From Paenibacillus ottowii (GTDB lineage Bacteria; Bacillota; Bacilli; Paenibacillales; Paenibacillaceae): a stretch of DNA of 62,584 bases. A program made the position numbers and the translations under genes. The notes under the pieces were generated by a model, which had not been told where the DNA came from, did not search any database, and worked only from the letters and a program-made list of their open reading frames with translations. Where the stretch lies: NCBI RefSeq assembly GCF_006874425.1, contig NZ_VIJZ01000018.1, positions 1 to 62,584 on the forward strand. The letters are read 5' to 3'. This document shows positions 7,370-14,688 of this stretch, one piece after another (the first letter of the stretch is position 1; every line of letters starts with the position of its first letter).

Positions 7370-7945
7370 TCCAAGAAAAAACGTCATGAGGTAAACATCC
7401 ATCCTCTCGCATTATGCAGAAACGCTGTTCTGTCAGCATTCTTTAACGCTCTCCTGCATACCTAACCAAGTTCATTTCCTTTATATAAAATATTCTTATA
7501 CCCAACACTTGAAAATTGTCTTAGGTTGGCGAAGACGCTTTATCTACTCTACATGAACCAAAGAATATGCCCAATACGCGTTTGCCGTCGTATTTCTGAC
7601 TGGAATGGGTTATTACGATCAGATAAACATATCTGAGGAAAAAAGCGTTGTGCCTTTGATCCATGATTAGCCTTAGATTTGATCCAGAAAATATATTTAG
7701 GTTCGGTTGTCATATTTACATATGCATTCAAAGATGATGCATACGTGGCCAGGATCAGCTCAAGTTAAGCTAGCATTTGACTACAAGATTCCCCCAAAGA
7801 ATTCCACACCAAATTGGAACTCTGAGGGCAATCGAGCTTTCTATTGAGAAATTAATAAAAGGTGTATCTCATAGATCGCTAATAAGCCCCTATTCGCTCC
7901 TATAGGGCGCACAGAGACCCTTCTTGAGGAATTATTGCATTGGAC

Positions 7946-7962
7946 ACAAATAAGGCCATGAA
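7946..7962 (+). repeat. direct repeat copy 1 (16 of 17 bases identical)
   Basis: The sequence ACAAATAAGGCCATGAA occurs here and, with one change (A to G), at 8262-8278. The copies are 316 bp apart in the gene-free stretch. No mobile-element structure was seen around them. Confidence 0.7.
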
Positions 7963-8176
7963 CGTAACTGGAGCCCTACTTAAGCCCTTTCTCTATGGTT
8001 AGAGAAACTCATCATCATTGCTGCATTACTACACAGGAGAAAATAGACATTGCTCAGCCAAAAGAAATCCTTGAGCCCTTTATCAAATTAGGGAAAACCA
8101 AAAAAAGCTGAACTATACTTTAGTCACAGGTTATAAACATTACAGGATAAACCATGCTAAAACAGCAAACTATATT

Positions 8177-8305
8177 TGTGCATAACCATATCGAACTTAG
8201 TTACATCGTGGATAACTTATGTACTCTGTACAATGTATGCTGCTATTTATGTATCTGCAGGACAAATGAGGCCATGAAATTCTAGGGTAGATCTATTTAT
8301 CCACA
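8177..8305. promoter_or_regulatory. cluster of DnaA-box matches
   Basis: TTATCCACA, the consensus box, is at 8297-8305 (plus). TTATGCACA is at 8177-8185 and TTATCCACG at 8207-8215 (both on minus). A fourth site, TTATAAACA at 8131-8139, has one mismatch to TTATNCACA. The two minus-strand boxes are 30 bp apart. There is no DnaA-type replication gene nearby, so this is not oriC. DnaA-titrating or regulatory clusters near the origin are known in Bacillus. Confidence 0.55.
8262..8278 (+). repeat. direct repeat copy 2
   Basis: ACAAATGAGGCCATGAA matches the copy at 7946-7962 in 16 of 17 positions. It lies between the second and third DnaA boxes. Confidence 0.7.
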
Positions 8306-8333
8306 TATGGTTAATGAACAGTTAATGATCTAT

Positions 8334-8370
8334 ATAAAAAAAGAACCTTTTCCATATGGAAAAGGTTCTT
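8334..8370 (-). terminator. rplM-rpsI terminator
   Basis: Positions 8341-8370 form a perfect 30-bp palindrome centred on CATATG (stem AAGAACCTTTTCC), and the minus strand continues with T7 at 8340-8334. It begins 15 bp after the rpsI stop. A strong intrinsic terminator. Confidence 0.95.
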
Positions 8371-8384
8371 CTGTATTCGAAATA

Positions 8385-8777
8385 TTAACGTTTCGAGAAC
8401 TGTGGAGCACGACGAGCAGCTTTGAGACCGTATTTTTTACGCTCTTTCATACGTGGGTCACGAGTCAAGAAGCCTGCTTTTTTCAAAGCTGGACGGAATT
8501 CTGGGTCTGCTTTCAACAGAGCACGGGAAATACCGTGGCGAATTGCGCCTGCTTGACCAGAGATACCACCACCATGAGCGATAACAAGTACGTCATAGCT
8601 ACCAAGTGTCTCTGTCAGATTCAGTGGTTGTTTTACGATCAGTTTGAGAGTTTCCAAACCGAAATATTCATTAATATCACGCTTATTGATGACAATGCGT
8701 CCTTCACCCGGTACGAGACGAACACGAGCTACCGAATGTTTACGACGACCTGTCCCATAGTATTGTACTTGTGCCAT
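8385..8777 (-). CDS. rpsI: 30S ribosomal protein S9
   Basis: S9 is 130 aa, the usual length. It begins with AQVQYYGTGRRKHSVARVRL and ends in the basic tail KAARRAPQFSKR, whose last residues reach the P-site tRNA on the 30S head. GGGAGG lies 8 nt before the ATG. It is the second gene of the rplM-rpsI unit, 20 bp after rplM, and is followed by a strong terminator. Confidence 0.98.
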   Translation of the reverse strand: MAQVQYYGTGRRKHSVARVRLVPGEGRIVINKRDINEYFGLETLKLIVKQPLNLTETLGSYDVLVIAHGGGISGQAGAIRHGISRALLKADPEFRPALKKAGFLTRDPRMKERKKYGLKAARRAPQFSKR

Positions 8778-8797
8778 GAAACTGTCCTCCCTTTTAA

Positions 8798-9235
8798 TTA
8801 TCCGCGAAGTTCGTAAACTTCAGGTTTTTGTGCTGCATGTGGATGCTCTGTACCTCTGTAAGCTTTAAGTCTCAGCTTCATTTTTTCGCCTTGACGAGTT
8901 TTAGGAAGCATACCGTGAACAGCCAATTCCAACATACGTTCAGGTTTGTTCTTAACCATATCTTGTGCAACTGTTACTTTCAGACCACCTGGGTGCATGG
9001 AGTGACGATAGTATTTCTTGTTCTCCATTTTTTTACCGGTCAATACGATTTTCTCCGCATTGATTACAATAACAAAATCACCTGTGTCCACATGTGGTGT
9101 AAATTGTGGCTTATGTTTGCCGCGAATCAACGCAGCCGCTTCGCTTGCCAGACGGCCGAGCGTTTTGCCTTCGGCATCAATGATGTGCCAGTTGCGCTCA
9201 ACTTCATTTGGCTTCGCCATATACGTAGTACGCAT
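8798..9235 (-). CDS. rplM: 50S ribosomal protein L13
   Basis: L13 is an early-assembly 50S protein that binds 23S rRNA. The sequence shows the typical start TTYMAKPNEVERNWHIIDAE, then GRLASEAAALIRGKHKPQFTPHVDTGD-type core and HPHAAQKPEVYELRG at the end; 145 aa is normal. GGAGG is 9 nt before the ATG at 9235. A promoter and a structured leader precede it, so rplM-rpsI is a separate unit from truA upstream. Autoregulation through the leader is likely by analogy with the known L13 leader of Firmicutes. Confidence 0.98.
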   Translation of the reverse strand: MRTTYMAKPNEVERNWHIIDAEGKTLGRLASEAAALIRGKHKPQFTPHVDTGDFVIVINAEKIVLTGKKMENKKYYRHSMHPGGLKVTVAQDMVKNKPERMLELAVHGMLPKTRQGEKMKLRLKAYRGTEHPHAAQKPEVYELRG

Positions 9236-9375
9236 GAAAAGTATCCTCCTTAAGTTCGTTAACAGAAATCATCATTTATCTTCGTTCGTTAAGTTGCTGC
9301 ATTATCGATGGATTAGATGTTGCTATAAAGTGATTATCTTAAATGGGGCTGTGGGAAAGCCATTAAGAAAACACA
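9236..9375 (-). ncRNA. rplM 5' leader, candidate L13-leader autoregulatory element
   Basis: About 140 nt of leader lie between the promoter and the rplM SD. A stem can form from CTTAATGG (near 9366) and CCATTTAAG (near 9340). TTAACGAAC occurs twice near the 3' end. Bacillus rplM carries an L13-leader motif in this place. The assignment rests on location and partial pairing, since I could not run a covariance model. Confidence 0.42.
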
Positions 9376-9381
9376 ACTTTT

Positions 9382-9410
9382 ATATTACAGGATAACCATC
9401 AATTCTGCAA
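9382..9410 (-). promoter_or_regulatory. rplM-rpsI promoter (SigA type)
   Basis: On the minus strand, TTGCAG (9410-9405) and TAATAT (9387-9382) are spaced 17 bp. It lies just after the truA stop codon. Confidence 0.7.
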
Positions 9411-9418
9411 GGGAAAAA

Positions 9419-10204
9419 TCAATGTTTTTTGATGTTTTCTTCATACTCTACATTCCAGAGCGTTAAAGCGTGTCCAACGGCCGTAGGGCCAGCCTTTGAA
9501 CGGTTTTTAGCCTCCAAAATGGAAGGAATATCATCCGGCGATTTTTTGCCTTCTCCCACTTCCAGCAAAGTCCCCATTATAATTCGAACCATGTGCTGCA
9601 AAAATCCGCTGCCTGTAATATAAGTATGAATAATTCCCTGATCATCCGACCCTGGACGTGAAAAGGAATGATCTACTGTTATATAGGCGTCGTAAATGGT
9701 ACGAATATGATTCGTCTTTTGGGAACGTCGGGATGCGAACGAAGTATAGTCAAAGGTGCCAACTAAATGGGCCAAGCCTTTTTCCATCGCTCTTACATCC
9801 AGCCTCGTTGGATGATGAGCCTGTGTACGACGATGAAAGATGTCTGGAAACCGGTTCGCATTTATACTGTACCGATACGTCTTTCGCTTCGCCATGCGGC
9901 GTGCATGAAAGGACAGTGGCACCTCTCTCGCATCCGTAACGATAATATCACGAGGCAGCCAGGCATTAAGTGCCAGACACCAGCGATGTACCGGAATCGG
10001 CGATTCAGTATGAAAATTGAATACCTGCCCGTATGCATGCACACCTGCATCTGTACGTCCTGAGCCTGTAATTTTAAGACGTTCGCCCGTCAATGAGTAT
10101 ATAGCATGTTCAAGACAGTCCTGAATGGTATTGCCACTAGGCTGCGTCTGAAAGCCGTCATATTGGGTTCCATCATAGTTCACCTTCATGCACAAGTTCC
10201 GCAT
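9419..10204 (-). CDS. truA: tRNA pseudouridine(38-40) synthase TruA
   Basis: TruA isomerises uridines 38-40 in the anticodon arm of many tRNAs. The catalytic motif GRTDAGVHA gives Asp52 as nucleophile. The start is YDGTQYDGFQTQPSGNTIQ, and a second-half motif MVRIIMGTLLEVGEGK is present. An in-frame start at 10264 has no SD; the ATG at 10204 follows AAAGGTG by about 8 nt, giving 261 aa. In Bacillus the ecfA1-ecfA2-ecfT genes lie between rplQ and truA. Here two terminator hairpins and about 150 bp are all that separates them. Confidence 0.95.
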   Translation of the reverse strand: MRNLCMKVNYDGTQYDGFQTQPSGNTIQDCLEHAIYSLTGERLKITGSGRTDAGVHAYGQVFNFHTESPIPVHRWCLALNAWLPRDIIVTDAREVPLSFHARRMAKRKTYRYSINANRFPDIFHRRTQAHHPTRLDVRAMEKGLAHLVGTFDYTSFASRRSQKTNHIRTIYDAYITVDHSFSRPGSDDQGIIHTYITGSGFLQHMVRIIMGTLLEVGEGKKSPDDIPSILEAKNRSKAGPTAVGHALTLWNVEYEENIKKH

Positions 10205-10265
10205 GCTTCTCACACCTTTGCAGGGGTATTCTCTGGTCTTACAGGAAATAACCGAACATAACAAA

Positions 10266-10290
10266 GGAGAAGCCCCTCAAGGACTCCTCC
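10266..10290 (-). terminator. second hairpin after rplQ
   Basis: On the minus strand GGAGGAGTCC and GGGGCTTCTCC pair (with G-U pairs) around a TTGA loop and are followed by TTTGTT. It lies directly behind the main rplQ terminator and may act as its backup. Confidence 0.6.
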
Positions 10291-10295
10291 AAGAG

Positions 10296-10336
10296 AAAAA
10301 AAGGGTTGTTCAGAATCAAGCCGATTCTGTCCACCC
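10296..10336 (-). terminator. terminator of the S10-spc-alpha superoperon (after rplQ)
   Basis: On the minus strand GGGTGGACAGAATC pairs with GATTCTGAACAACCC with small internal mismatches, followed by T7 (10302-10296). It starts 19 bp after the rplQ stop and is the first convincing terminator downstream of the rpsJ promoter, 15 kb away. Confidence 0.88.
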
Positions 10337-10355
10337 TTCCCTCATCTTCGCCTGT

Positions 10356-10721
10356 TTACGCGCGGTCAACCAATTCCAGATATACCATTGGAGCGGCATC
10401 GCCACGACGAGGTCCCAGTTTCAGGATACGAGTGTATCCACCTGGACGCTCATTGTAACGTGTAGCCAATTCGCTAAACAGCTTTTGGATTGCATCCTGC
10501 TCACCATCCAAAGTTTCACGGCGAACGAACGCAGCCACTTGACGGCGTGCGTGCAGATCTCCTTTTTTCGCTTTGGTGATCAGTTTTTCAGCAATAGAAC
10601 GAACTTCTTTCGCTTTAGCCTCAGTAGTTTGGATACGCTCATACAAGAACAGATCGGTTACCAAATCACGAAACAAAGCTTTACGGGCACTGGAATTACG
10701 GCCCAATTTTTGGTATGCCAT
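10356..10721 (-). CDS. rplQ: 50S ribosomal protein L17
   Basis: L17 sits near the peptide exit tunnel opening of the 50S subunit. It has 121 aa, with family start AYQKLGRNSSARKALFRDL and end GPRRGDAAPMVYLELVD. GGAGGGG precedes the ATG at 10721 by 7 nt. It is the last gene of the alpha operon, 34 bp after rpoA, and is followed by two terminator hairpins. Confidence 0.98.
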   Translation of the reverse strand: MAYQKLGRNSSARKALFRDLVTDLFLYERIQTTEAKAKEVRSIAEKLITKAKKGDLHARRQVAAFVRRETLDGEQDAIQKLFSELATRYNERPGGYTRILKLGPRRGDAAPMVYLELVDRA

Positions 10722-10755
10722 GTAGTTTCCCCTCCTTCACAAAACCGTTGCTGTA

Positions 10756-11700
10756 CTATTCTTCCGTACGAAGTCCTAAACCAAGTTCCTCGAGCTTCTC
10801 TTGTACTTCTTCCAAAGATTTGCGACCCAAGTTGCGGACCTTCATCATATCTTCTTCAGATTTAGTCGTGAGTTCTTGTACCGTATTGATACCAGCGCGC
10901 TTAAGGCAGTTATAGGAACGGACGGAGAGATCCAGCTCTTCGATCGTCATTTCAAGAACTTTTTCTTTCTTGTCTTCTTCTTTTTCGACCATAATTTCTG
11001 CATCTTTTGCTTCATCCGTGAGACCCACGAATAACATCACATGCTCGGTCAAAATTTTGGCTCCAAGGCTCACAGCTTCTTCAGGACGAATAGTTCCGTC
11101 TGTCCAAACCTCAAGTGTCAGCTTGTCATAATTCGTAACCTGGCCGACACGCGTATTTTCTACGCCGTAGTTCACGCGTGCAATCGGAGTGTAGATGGAG
11201 TCGACGGGAATGACGCCGATCGGCTGGTCATCACGTTTATTCCGATCCTGCTTAACGTAACCGCGACCGCGATTGGCAAAAATACGCATGTGAAGTCTCG
11301 AACCCGGTCCGAGCGTTGCAATGTGAAGATCCGGATTAAGAATTTCCACATCACTATCCGCACGGATATCACCTGCCGTTACAACTCCTTCGCCTTCCGC
11401 ATCGATTTCGAGTACTTTCTCTTCATCTGAGTGGATTTTAAGCGATAAAGCTTTCAAGTTCAGAATGATCTCCGTTACGTCTTCCTTCACACCGGGAACC
11501 GTTGCAAACTCGTGCAGAACCCCATCGATTTGAACCGATGTAACTGCTGCCCCCGGTAACGAGGATAACAGAATACGGCGAAGCGAGTTTCCAAGCGTCG
11601 TGCCGTATCCGCGTTCCAGCGGTTCTACTACGAATTTTCCATAGGTGCCATCATCATTGACGTCAACCGTCTCAATTTTCGGCTTTTCGATTTCTATCAC
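10756..11700 (-). CDS. rpoA: DNA-directed RNA polymerase alpha subunit
   Basis: RpoA dimerises to nucleate RNA polymerase and contacts upstream DNA and activators through its C-terminal domain. The protein has 314 aa: N-terminal domain about 1-230 with RGYGTTLGNSLRRILLSSLPGAA-type core, an acidic Glu/Lys linker about 232-245, and alpha-CTD about 250-314 with LDLSVRSYNCLKRAGI and VRNLGRKSLEEV. The start codon is GTG at 11700, with GGAGGG 8 nt upstream. A 135-bp gap separates it from rpsK, wider than other gaps in the operon, but I found no convincing promoter there. Confidence 0.98.
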   Translation of the reverse strand: MIEIEKPKIETVDVNDDGTYGKFVVEPLERGYGTTLGNSLRRILLSSLPGAAVTSVQIDGVLHEFATVPGVKEDVTEIILNLKALSLKIHSDEEKVLEIDAEGEGVVTAGDIRADSDVEILNPDLHIATLGPGSRLHMRIFANRGRGYVKQDRNKRDDQPIGVIPVDSIYTPIARVNYGVENTRVGQVTNYDKLTLEVWTDGTIRPEEAVSLGAKILTEHVMLFVGLTDEAKDAEIMVEKEEDKKEKVLEMTIEELDLSVRSYNCLKRAGINTVQELTTKSEEDMMKVRNLGRKSLEEVQEKLEELGLGLRTEE

Positions 11701-11835
11701 TGCAATATCCCTCCTTCAAAACGTCGCTCCTATATGAAACATTCACCTTATCCATAGTCTATCATGTAGTACACCTAAACATCCATTCTTGGCAGTTTGT
11801 GCCGGATCTATACTACACGCAGAGGAGAAATCTCA

Positions 11836-12231
11836 TTAGACGCGACGACGTTTTGGAGGACGGCATCCGTTATGAGGTACCGGAGTTACGTCTTTGATCA
11901 GGTTAACTTCCAGACCAGCAGCTTGCAAAGAGCGAATTGCTGCTTCGCGACCTGCACCAGGTCCTTTAACCATGACTTCGACAGTCTTCATGCCGTGTTC
12001 CATAGCAGCTTTAGCAGCAGTTTCTGCGGCCATTTGTGCTGCGAATGGAGTAGATTTACGGGAACCACGGAATCCCATGCCGCCTGAGCTGGCCCAAGAG
12101 ATTGCGTTACCGTGTGGATCTGTGATCGTAACGATCGTGTTGTTGAACGTGGAACGGATGTGTGCCACGCCACTCTCGATATTTTTACGGTCACGGCGTT
12201 TTGTGCGTACAACTTTTTTCGGTTTAGCCAT
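11836..12231 (-). CDS. rpsK: 30S ribosomal protein S11
   Basis: S11 lies on the 30S platform near the E site. The protein has 131 aa, with IRSTFNNTIVTITDPHGN and the conserved C-terminal GCRPPKRRRV. GGGAGG is located 10 nt before the ATG. It is 19 bp after rpsM within the alpha segment of the superoperon. Confidence 0.98.
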   Translation of the reverse strand: MAKPKKVVRTKRRDRKNIESGVAHIRSTFNNTIVTITDPHGNAISWASSGGMGFRGSRKSTPFAAQMAAETAAKAAMEHGMKTVEVMVKGPGAGREAAIRSLQAAGLEVNLIKDVTPVPHNGCRPPKRRRV

Positions 12232-12250
12232 TGAATGTTATCCTCCCTTC

Positions 12251-12619
12251 TTATTTCTTTTTGTTCGCTACAGTCCGACGAGGACCTTTACGGGTACGAG
12301 CATTAGTTTTAGTACGTTGTCCGCGAACAGGCAATCCACGACGGTGACGAACACCACGGTAGCAGCCAATCTCAGTCAGACGTTTAATATTCAAGGAAAT
12401 TTCACGACGCAGATCGCCTTCTACTTTAACTTCTTTGTCGATCGTTTCACGTAATTTGCTCACTTCATCTTCAGTCAAATCACGAACACGCGTGTTTGCA
12501 CTGATGCCTGTTTCCTTCAAAATTTTCTGAGAAGTCGTCTTACCGATTCCGAAAATGTAAGTCAAGGCGATCTCAACGCGTTTGTCACGTGGCAAATCCA
12601 CACCAGCTATACGAGCCAT
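12251..12619 (-). CDS. rpsM: 30S ribosomal protein S13
   Basis: S13 is on the 30S head and makes bridges to the 50S subunit and P-site tRNA. The sequence begins ARIAGVDLPRDKRVEIALTY and ends in the basic segment RTKTNARTRKGPRRTVANKK; 122 aa. A GGGGGTG SD precedes the ATG at 12619. It directly follows rpmJ. Confidence 0.98.
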   Translation of the reverse strand: MARIAGVDLPRDKRVEIALTYIFGIGKTTSQKILKETGISANTRVRDLTEDEVSKLRETIDKEVKVEGDLRREISLNIKRLTEIGCYRGVRHRRGLPVRGQRTKTNARTRKGPRRTVANKKK

Positions 12620-12640
12620 TTTACGCTACACCCCCTTCTA

Positions 12641-12754
12641 TTAACCTTGTTTTTGTTTGTGTTTCGGATTTTCGCAAATAACCATTACATTCCCTTTGCG
12701 GCGAATGACTTTGCATTTCTCGCAAATAGGTTTTACAGAAGGTCTTACCTTCAT
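12641..12754 (-). CDS. rpmJ: 50S ribosomal protein L36 (zinc-binding form)
   Basis: This 37-codon gene encodes KVRPSVKPICEKCKVIRRKG followed by a second half with one Cys and one His. C11, C14, C27 and H32 form the zinc site of the Cys-containing L36 paralogue. L36 binds 23S rRNA near the factor-binding side of the 50S. The ATG at 12754 has GGAGG about 8 nt upstream. The position between infA and rpsM is the standard Bacillales order. The 118-bp gap to infA contains a GTTTTGC/GCAAAAC mini-hairpin. Confidence 0.97.
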   Translation of the reverse strand: MKVRPSVKPICEKCKVIRRKGNVMVICENPKHKQKQG

Positions 12755-12872
12755 GTTGATTACCTCCTCCAAGCTTTACCCTGGTAAAACTCGCTTCGTG
12801 AACATTCACATCGTTTTGCCGAGCAAAACAAGTTTTTTTAAATGACATACGTTTAATAAAAACCTGCATGAA

Positions 12873-13088
12873 TTACTTGCGGTACGTTATACGGCCTTTG
12901 GTTAAATCGTAAGGCGATAACTGTACAACCACCTTGTCGCCTGTCAAAATACGGATAAAGTGCATCCGCAGCTTTCCGGAAACATGAGCAAGAATTTGAT
13001 GACCGTTCTCCAGCTCTACCTTGAACGTAGCGTTCGGCAGTGGCTCGATTACCGTACCTTCAACCTCAATGACATCTTCTTTGGCCAA
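12873..13088 (-). CDS. infA: translation initiation factor IF-1
   Basis: IF-1 is an OB-fold protein that binds the 30S A site during initiation. The protein has 71 aa, starting AKEDVIEVEGTVIEPLPN with ILTGDKVVVQLSPYDL later; normal length. The start codon is TTG at 13088, with GGAG 7 nt upstream; no in-frame ATG fits. It begins 2 nt after the stop of the KOW gene, so translation is probably coupled. Confidence 0.97.
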   Translation of the reverse strand: MAKEDVIEVEGTVIEPLPNATFKVELENGHQILAHVSGKLRMHFIRILTGDKVVVQLSPYDLTKGRITYRK

Positions 13089-13090
13089 AG

Positions 13091-13399
13091 TCAGTCTCCT
13101 TTCTCTTCAGCTTGGTATTCGGACGAGTCCAGGAAAGTTTTCACTGCATACCGCAGTTTTCCGTTCGTCACCCGACCGCTTTCGTTTAAACTATTTACAA
13201 TCTCGCTACTAATCTTTGGTTGAGGCACCAAATGAAGAACATTTTTCTTCTTCGCTTGATCAAACTTTCGTTTATCCCCATCCGCAATATACACAAACCT
13301 GCTATCTGCTATTGAAACGACAACCGCTATCTGTCCGGCACCTCTGCCCTTCAGAATCTTCACCAGCTGACCGATTTGCAGGTTTCCTTGCTGATTCAT
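13091..13399 (-). CDS. KOW-domain RNA-binding protein (L14e/L6e-like)
   Basis: This 102-aa basic protein has a KOW motif at the N-terminus (GQLVKILKGRGAGQIAVVVS) and a Lys-rich tail. A protein of this kind lies between map and infA in Bacillus (YbzG) and related Firmicutes and is thought to bind RNA, possibly on the ribosome; its function is not settled. A GTG at 13408 sits right on the end of map and lacks an SD. The ATG at 13399 has AGGTG 6 nt upstream and was preferred. Confidence 0.85.
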   Translation of the reverse strand: MNQQGNLQIGQLVKILKGRGAGQIAVVVSIADSRFVYIADGDKRKFDQAKKKNVLHLVPQPKISSEIVNSLNESGRVTNGKLRYAVKTFLDSSEYQAEEKGD

Positions 13400-13408
13400 T
13401 CCAATCAC

Positions 13409-13948
13409 CTACGCACTCAGTTTCGTGAAAATGTCCATGCCGTCCGCCTCGTCCGTCACCACTTGCTCAAAATGAGCACAAGAGATTACGTCCATCGTAA
13501 CGACCGTCCAGTTGTCTTCCAGCGTCCCTACAAGGTGAGCACCTATTGGAATCATTGATTCAATAGCCAGCACAATGCCGGTTTTCAGCCTCGGCCCCTG
13601 TTCGGGAATACCACGGTTTGGATTCTCAATATATTGCCGAATGGCATGCGACATTGTAAACTGGCGAGGTTTTGTAATGACATCGCCTTTGTTTAACTTG
13701 CGTTTGCCGGGAAATCCGTGCACCAGTTGTTCGTTGACTGAAGCGCAAATGCTAGCAGGAAAACCGTTATAACCTTTAAAAGACGGCACAGCTCCCTGAC
13801 TGCGAATATACCGATCAGCTAAATGATCAAGTTCACCGGTCGTAATACCGGGCTCGATGTGTCCCGCTAGAAAATGATCCGTTTCAGTATTCATTTTTCT
13901 AGCTTTCCTCATAAAGCTTGATTCCGTCCCCGACTTGCAAATGATCAT
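13409..13948 (-). CDS. map: internally deleted, probably inactive methionine aminopeptidase
   Basis: The first 90 residues are a good type I MAP (MIICKSGTES, FKGYNGFPASICASVNEQLVHGFPG, LNKGDVI). The text then jumps to TKPRQFTMSHAIRQYIE, skipping the block that normally carries both metal-binding Asp residues (E. coli D97, D108). A second jump at about residue 109 removes the GHGIG-type segment with H171 and H178. The equivalents of H79 (LVHG), E204 (LAIES) and E235 (HFEQ) remain. Length is 179 aa against about 250. Both deletions keep the frame. The ATG at 13948 is 5 nt after adk. Another active map elsewhere in the genome would be required. Either a decaying gene or a repurposed fold. Confidence 0.85.
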   Translation of the reverse strand: MIICKSGTESSFMRKARKMNTETDHFLAGHIEPGITTGELDHLADRYIRSQGAVPSFKGYNGFPASICASVNEQLVHGFPGKRKLNKGDVITKPRQFTMSHAIRQYIENPNRGIPEQGPRLKTGIVLAIESMIPIGAHLVGTLEDNWTVVTMDVISCAHFEQVVTDEADGMDIFTKLSA

Positions 13949-13953
13949 TACAG

Positions 13954-14598
13954 CTAACCCCGCAACAAGGACACGATATTTTGGGAAACCACATCAATAT
14001 CCTGTTCTCCGTCAATATGACGCAGAAGATTCTGGTTCTCATAAAACGTGAGGAGTGGTGCTGTTTTATTACTATATTCGTCAAGCCGTGTTCTTACGCT
14101 ATCTTCGTTATCGTCAGGACGCTGATAGAGTTCACCACCGTCTTTATCGCAAATGCCTTCAACCTTAGGAGGATTAAAGACAATATGATAGCTAGCTCCG
14201 CAGCTTTTACAAACTCGCCGTCCTGTGATTCGTGCCAACAAGTTGTCACGATCCACTTTCAGGTTGATGACATCATCCAGTTTCGTATTCAAACGGTCCA
14301 AAATTTGATCCAATGCTTCAGCTTGAGCTAAAGTTCTTGGAAAACCGTCCAGCAAGAAACCTTTCTTGCAATCAGGCTGCTGCAACCGTTCTTCGACGAT
14401 ACCGATTGTTACATCATCCGGAACAAGTTCACCCTTGTCAATATACTCTTTGGCTTTAATGCCAATAGGTGTTCCCTGTTTCATCGCTAGGCGAAAAGCA
14501 TCACCTGTCGAGATATGAGGAATGCCGAACTCCTTCACAATGACATCTGCTTGTGTACCTTTACCAGCCCCCGGAGGGCCCATGATCAAAATATTCAC
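13954..14598 (-). CDS. adk: adenylate kinase (zinc-LID form)
   Basis: Adk interconverts ATP + AMP and 2 ADP. The P-loop GPPGAGKGT is at 7-15, DGFPRT in the middle, and the LID domain carries CKSCGASYH and CDKDGG, the Cys4-like zinc site of Gram-positive enzymes (three Cys plus Asp). The length of 214 aa is standard. The start codon is GTG at 14598, with GGAG 9 nt upstream. It lies between secY and map as in Bacillus. Confidence 0.98.
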   Translation of the reverse strand: MNILIMGPPGAGKGTQADVIVKEFGIPHISTGDAFRLAMKQGTPIGIKAKEYIDKGELVPDDVTIGIVEERLQQPDCKKGFLLDGFPRTLAQAEALDQILDRLNTKLDDVINLKVDRDNLLARITGRRVCKSCGASYHIVFNPPKVEGICDKDGGELYQRPDDNEDSVRTRLDEYSNKTAPLLTFYENQNLLRHIDGEQDIDVVSQNIVSLLRG

Positions 14599-14688
14599 AA
14601 TCTGTCACTCCTCAAGACGACCCCTACACAAGAAACAGCACAAAAGGTGCCGGTAAGCATGCGAACATCCTAAGCCGGTACCTATTGC

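Larger units (their letters stand above)
7380..8333. other. gene-free stretch of about 950 bp between rpsI and cysH
   Basis: No coding region with a usable SD was found on either strand. The longest open frame (7549-7731, minus) has no SD and no family resemblance. The right third carries DnaA-box matches, and the stretch holds a 17-bp imperfect direct repeat (both listed separately). The rest is AT-rich with no recognisable RNA element, phage or transposon remnant. Confidence 0.7.

Noticed and set aside
7549..7731. 60-codon minus-strand frame in the gene-free stretch
   Set aside because: No SD before its ATG, no family resemblance, and length expected by chance.
8131..8305. Chromosomal replication origin
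   Set aside because: Although DnaA boxes are present, there is no dnaA or dnaN and no clear AT-rich unwinding element tied to them. A regulatory cluster is the safer reading.
10266..10336. truA leader riboswitch
   Set aside because: The two hairpins are followed by T-runs directly after rplQ and behave as terminators. No ligand-binding architecture is visible.
13409..13948. Frameshift as the cause of the short map gene
   Set aside because: Both losses keep the reading frame and the downstream text aligns well to MAP, so deletions fit better than frameshifts.
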